Of a stretch of DNA of 17,837 nt, positions 15,312 to 17,837 are shown one piece after another. This DNA comes from Pseudomonadota bacterium (GTDB lineage Bacteria; CALINM01). The notes under the pieces are model-generated. The model had not been told where the DNA came from and did not search any database. It worked only from the letters and a program-made list of their open reading frames with translations. Made by a program: the position numbers and the translations under genes. Location of the stretch: assembly GCA_026415985.1 (NCBI GenBank), contig JAOAGA010000031.1, positions 1 through 17,837 of the forward strand. The letters are read 5' to 3'. How positions within the stretch are numbered: position 1 is the first letter of the stretch; every line of letters begins with the position of its first letter.

Positions 15312-15553
15312 GCTACTCTCCTGTAATTTTTTTCTTCTTCTATGTATATCTCTTCCGGAGGTTCATCCTTTAAAATATTTAGTAAATCGTTTAACCCTTT
15401 ATCAAAAACCTTTATAGCAAGTCCACAGTCAGAACTTAATTTCCTCGGAACAGGGATAGTCTTGCTATTTACATAATTTTCTTTTAATATCTTTTCCGCC
15501 CTCATAACCCTATGGACTGAGTTAAAAATTAATATAAACAAATCATTAATCAT
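15308..15553 (-). CDS. DUF3343 family protein, putative Se/S-carrier-like
   Basis: An 81-residue protein with the DUF3343 pattern: SVHRVMRAEKILKEN (about 12-26), IPVPRKLSSDCGLAIKV (about 33-49, with the single conserved C43 in a CG motif) and a short acidic tail. Database names for this family mention a sulfur/selenium carrier because of the Cys and its frequent position near selenium or sulfur metabolism genes; direct proof is limited. It heads the minus-strand trio. The ATG at 15553 has no Shine-Dalgarno, and a promoter-like TTGCTA, 17 bases, TATTTT lies just upstream, so the leader would be very short. Confidence 0.72.
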   Translation of the reverse strand: MINDLFILIFNSVHRVMRAEKILKENYVNSKTIPVPRKLSSDCGLAIKVFDKGLNDLLNILKDEPPEEIYIEEEKNYRRVA

Positions 15554-15633
15554 AAATATTATTTATAAAATAGTAAACAAAAGCAATTTTAGCAAGAAAA
15601 AATCATAGCTTAAAAACAGAATTGCTAAAAATC

Positions 15634-15663
15634 TTGACAAAAGCAAATAAAATTTGATATTGT
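15634..15663 (+). promoter_or_regulatory. Promoter of the tRNA-ugd transcript
   Basis: A perfect TTGACA (15634-15639), an 18-base spacer and TATTGT (15658-15663, 4 of 6 matches) lie 35 bases before the first tRNA. Transcription would start near 15670. Just upstream, a 9-base inverted repeat, TTTTAGCAA (15587-15595) with TTGCTAAAA (15622-15630), sits between this promoter and that of the divergent DUF3343 gene. Confidence 0.5.
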
Positions 15664-15698
15664 TAATAACCACGTAGTCAGAATCCAATTATTTCATT

Positions 15699-15770
15699 GC
15701 GGGAATAGCTCAGTGGTAGAGCATCTGCTTGCCATGCAGAGGGTCGCGGGTTCAAATCCCGTTTCCCGCT
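15699..15770 (+). tRNA. tRNA-Gly (GCC)
   Basis: A full cloverleaf. The acceptor GCGGGAA pairs with TTCCCGC, and the discriminator is U73, typical of tRNA-Gly. The D-arm contains AGCTCAGTGGTAGAGC. The anticodon stem TCTGC/GCAGA encloses loop TTGCCAT with GCC at 15731-15733. The T-arm is GCGGGTTCAAATCCCGT. No CCA is encoded; a T-rich stretch follows directly, so CCA must be added after transcription. Confidence 0.97.
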
Positions 15771-15783
15771 TTTTTGTTTTTTA

Positions 15784-15857
15784 GGCACCGTCGCCAAGTG
15801 GTAAGGCAGTGGTCTGCAAAATCACTATCACCGGTTCGAATCCGGTCGGTGCCTCCA
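15784..15857 (+). tRNA. tRNA-Cys (GCA), CCA encoded
   Basis: The acceptor GGCACCG pairs with CGGTGCC, with U73 discriminator and an encoded CCA (15855-15857). The anticodon stem GTGGT/ATCAC has one G-U pair and loop CTGCAAA, with GCA at 15816-15818. The T-arm is ACCGGTTCGAATCCGGT. It lies 13 bases after tRNA-Gly. Confidence 0.97.
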
Positions 15858-15867
15858 TTCTTTAGAT

Positions 15868-15952
15868 GCCTGGGTGGTGGAATTGGCAGACACAAGGGAC
15901 TTAAAATCCCTTGGGGCTTAGCTCCGTGCGGGTTCGAGTCCCGCCCTAGGCA
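15868..15952 (+). tRNA. tRNA-Leu (UAA)
   Basis: An 85-base class II tRNA. The acceptor GCCTGGG pairs with CCTAGGC (one G-U), with A73 discriminator as expected for Leu. The anticodon stem AGGGA/TCCCT encloses CTTAAAA with TAA at 15902-15904. The long variable arm GGGGC-TTA-GCTCC is present. The T-arm is GCGGGTTCGAGTCCCGC. CCA is not encoded. It ends 19 bases before the ugd start codon, with no promoter between. Confidence 0.97.
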
Positions 15953-15971
15953 CTGCTTTCTTGGAGGATTA

Positions 15972-17276
15972 ATGAAAATCTCGGTTTTTGGCACCGGTTA
16001 TGTGGGTCTTGTTACAGCGGTTTGCCTTGCAGAAAGTGGTAATGAAGTAATTGCTGTTGATATCGACGAAAATAAAATAAATCTGCTTAAAGAAGGTATC
16101 CCACCTATCTACGAGAAGGGTCTTGAAGAGCTTCTGAAATGGAATCTGAAAAATAACAGATTAAAATTTACAACGGATCCTGCCCTCGCTGTTGAAAGCT
16201 CCCATATCATTTTTATAGCGGTAGGAACACCATCTAATCCTGATGGTTCTTGCAATCTTACCTATGTTTTTGATTGTGTAAACACAATAAAAAAATATGC
16301 CAATAATGAAAAGATTATTGTTATAAAAAGCACAGTTCCCGTAGGAACTGCAAATAAAGCTAAGGAAATTGTGAAGGATAGTAAACACAAGATATATGTT
16401 TGCTCTAATCCTGAGTTTCTTAAAGAAGGTGTTGCCATAGAAGACTTTATGAAACCCGATAGGGTAGTTATTGGTGCAGATAATGATTATGTCTTTGAGG
16501 TTATGAGAGAGCTTTATGCTCCCTTTGTAAGAAATGAAAAACCGATTATTTCCATGGATAACGAAAGCGCAGAGATGACTAAATATGCAGCAAACGCACT
16601 TCTGGCTGTTAAGATATCTTTTATGAATGAGATTGCCCTTCTCTGTGAAAAGGTCAATGCGGATGTGGAGATGGTTAGAAAGGGGGTAGGAGCTGACTAT
16701 AGAATTGGTTACCAGTTTTTATTTCCCGGTGTCGGTTTTGGAGGTTCCTGTTTTCCTAAGGATGTCAGGGCATTGATACATTTGGCAGAAGAAAATGATT
16801 TTGACCTTATGATACCAAAGTCAGCTTATAATGTTAATGAAAGACAAAAACGGCATCTTCTGAATAAAATTTTTGATTTTTTTGGAGAAGATTTATCTGA
16901 CAAAACTTTCGGAATATGGGGTTTGTCCTTTAAACCCAATACCGATGATATGAGAGAGGCTCCTTCCATTGTGATTATTAACGGACTTCTCTCGGCTGGA
17001 GCAAAAGTCAGAGCCTTTGACCCTAAAGCCATGGAAGAGGCTAAAAAGATCTTTGGCGAAAAGATTTATTATGCCGAGTCTGACTATGATGCCCTGTCAG
17101 GTGCAGATGCTATGATTCTTATAACAGAGTGGCAGGAGTTCAGAAATCCGGATTTTGATAAGATTAAGAAACTTCTTAAAAGGCCTGTAATTTTTGATGG
17201 CAGGAATCAATATAGTCCAAGAAAAATGAAAGAGTTGGGCTTTAAATACTATGGTATAGGAAGAAAAAATGTCTAA
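15972..17276 (+). CDS. ugd: UDP-glucose 6-dehydrogenase
   Basis: This enzyme oxidises UDP-glucose to UDP-glucuronate with two NAD+. From ATG 15972 it has 434 residues, the normal length, with TTGGAGG 15961-15967 as ribosome site. The open frame runs back through the tRNA genes, but that part is not coding. The NAD-binding motif is FGTGYVGL (6-13), with the acidic D30 in [19 protein letters not shown] (81-92) and STVPVGT (120-126) follow. NPEFLKEG (146-153) carries the general Glu. [20 protein letters not shown] (201-220) holds K213. The catalytic C260 is in [12 protein letters not shown], with K263 nearby. The C-terminal UDP-binding domain begins near 310 ([16 protein letters not shown]). The last 8 bases overlap the next gene, giving a UDP-sugar operon. 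Confidence 0.95.
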   Translation: MKISVFGTGYVGLVTAVCLAESGNEVIAVDIDENKINLLKEGIPPIYEKGLEELLKWNLKNNRLKFTTDPALAVESSHIIFIAVGTPSNPDGSCNLTYVFDCVNTIKKYANNEKIIVIKSTVPVGTANKAKEIVKDSKHKIYVCSNPEFLKEGVAIEDFMKPDRVVIGADNDYVFEVMRELYAPFVRNEKPIISMDNESAEMTKYAANALLAVKISFMNEIALLCEKVNADVEMVRKGVGADYRIGYQFLFPGVGFGGSCFPKDVRALIHLAEENDFDLMIPKSAYNVNERQKRHLLNKIFDFFGEDLSDKTFGIWGLSFKPNTDDMREAPSIVIINGLLSAGAKVRAFDPKAMEEAKKIFGEKIYYAESDYDALSGADAMILITEWQEFRNPDFDKIKKLLKRPVIFDGRNQYSPRKMKELGFKYYGIGRKNV

Positions 17277-17837
17277 AAAAACTGTTCTTATTACCGGCGG
17301 AGCGGGATTTATCGGATCCCATCTGTGCGACTACTTTCTTCAGAAAGACTTTAAGGTTATAGCCCTTGACAATTTAATTACAGGTGATCTGAAAAATATA
17401 GAACATCTTTTTGGAAATCCCGATTTTTTGTATATAAAACTTGATGTTACCAATTATATTCATATAGCCGGTCAGGTAGATTATATTTTGCATTTTGCAT
17501 CACCTGCAAGCCCTATAGATTATGCCAATCTGCCGATACAGACATTAAAGGTCGGTGCCTTAGGGACACACAAAACACTCGGTTTGGCTAAGGAGAAGGG
17601 CGCTGTTTATCTTCTTGCTTCAACATCAGAAGTTTATGGGGATCCTCTTGTTCATCCACAAAACGAAGACTACTGGGGGAATGTAAATCCAATCGGACCA
17701 CGTGGCGTCTATGATGAGGCTAAGAGGTTTGCTGAGGCAATGACAATGGCATATCACAGATATCACAATGTTAATACAAAGATAGTAAGAATTTTCAACA
17801 CCTATGGTCCGAGGATGAGAATAAATGATGGTAGAGC
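17269..17837 (+). CDS. UDP-glucuronate decarboxylase-like NAD-dependent epimerase/dehydratase (partial)
   Basis: The gene is cut by the window end after about 189 codons; family members run about 310-320 residues. It is a short-chain extended [16 protein letters not shown] (7-19) binds NAD, D34 in ALDNLITGD selects NAD, and the catalytic pair is Y148 and K152 in VYDEAKR, with Ser/Thr in [19 protein letters not shown] (74-85) resembles the 'HLA(C/S)PASP' hallmark of UDP-xylose synthases. The upstream gene supplies their substrate, UDP-glucuronate, so UDP-xylose formation is the best guess. A dTDP-glucose dehydratase or another UDP-sugar epimerase cannot be excluded without the C-terminus. Confidence 0.85.
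   Translation, partial: MSKKTVLITGGAGFIGSHLCDYFLQKDFKVIALDNLITGDLKNIEHLFGNPDFLYIKLDVTNYIHIAGQVDYILHFASPASPIDYANLPIQTLKVGALGTHKTLGLAKEKGAVYLLASTSEVYGDPLVHPQNEDYWGNVNPIGPRGVYDEAKRFAEAMTMAYHRYHNVNTKIVRIFNTYGPRMRINDGR

Noticed and set aside
15771-15783. Run of T between tRNA-Gly and tRNA-Cys as a terminator
   Set aside because: The only stem before it is the tRNA itself, and the following tRNAs and ugd need the same transcript because no promoter lies between.
15729-15971. Open frame continuing upstream of ugd through all three tRNAs, and a long opposite-strand frame at 15752-15994
   Set aside because: Both are by-products of tRNA sequence. The ugd protein family starts at the ATG 15972, which has its own RBS.

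Overview
The window reads as chromosomal DNA from an AT-rich, strictly or mainly anaerobic bacterium. Three features point that way: a tungsten-type aldehyde:ferredoxin oxidoreductase, an electron-transfer flavoprotein whose alpha subunit carries an N-terminal 2[4Fe-4S] domain, and a complete methylmalonyl-CoA carbon route. LL-diaminopimelate aminotransferase and the CooT/DUF3842/DUF3343 trio are typical of deep-branching Gram-negative anaerobes and Firmicutes-like anaerobes. I cannot name the phylum from sequence alone. No phage, transposon, CRISPR array or plasmid gene is visible.

Layout. (a) 1-98: a short tandem repeat and a promoter for an EamA-type transporter (99-1007, +). (b) 5506 down to about 1075, minus strand: one tightly packed operon, dapL > folK > aldehyde:ferredoxin oxidoreductase > class II aldolase > small LemA-like membrane protein. 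The junctions are abutting, overlapping by 11 bases, 6 bases apart, and an RBS overlapping the upstream stop. (c) 5507-5699: divergent control region, with a good promoter for dapL and, on the other strand, a TTGACA promoter overlapping a 20-base imperfect palindrome. (d) 5700-14649, plus strand: an XRE-cupin regulator, a 65-aa putative accessory subunit, a carboxyltransferase-biotin carrier fusion (5S+1.3S type), an acyl-CoA carboxyltransferase (12S type), methylmalonyl-CoA mutase as separate catalytic and B12 subunits, methylmalonyl-CoA epimerase, EtfB and ferredoxin-fused EtfA. It ends at a strong hairpin (14662-14695). (e) 15553 down to 14696, minus strand: DUF3343 > DUF3842 > CooT-family Ni-binding protein. 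(f) 15699-15952: tRNA-Gly(GCC), tRNA-Cys(GCA), tRNA-Leu(UAA), followed at once by ugd and a UDP-glucuronate decarboxylase-like gene cut by the window end.

How the genes work together. Block (d) encodes a near-complete Wood-Werkman module. It interconverts succinyl-CoA, (R)- and (S)-methylmalonyl-CoA and propionyl-CoA, with the carboxyl group passed by biotin between methylmalonyl-CoA and pyruvate/oxaloacetate. No biotin carboxylase domain and no membrane decarboxylase subunit is present in the window, which favours a transcarboxylase. The Etf pair at the end suggests electron traffic with an acyl-CoA dehydrogenase encoded elsewhere, possibly bifurcating. Block (b) combines lysine/peptidoglycan and folate genes with an aldolase plus an aldehyde-oxidising tungstoenzyme, which may form an aldehyde-generating and aldehyde-removing pair. 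Block (f) makes UDP-glucuronate and probably UDP-xylose for surface polysaccharide.

No wholly unknown system is proven here. The most interesting points are the ferredoxin-Etf attached to the methylmalonyl-CoA operon, the possibly leaderless autoregulated XRE-cupin gene, the LemA-like gene with no conventional start after its RBS, the compact CooT/DUF3842/DUF3343 operon, and ugd placed directly behind a tRNA.
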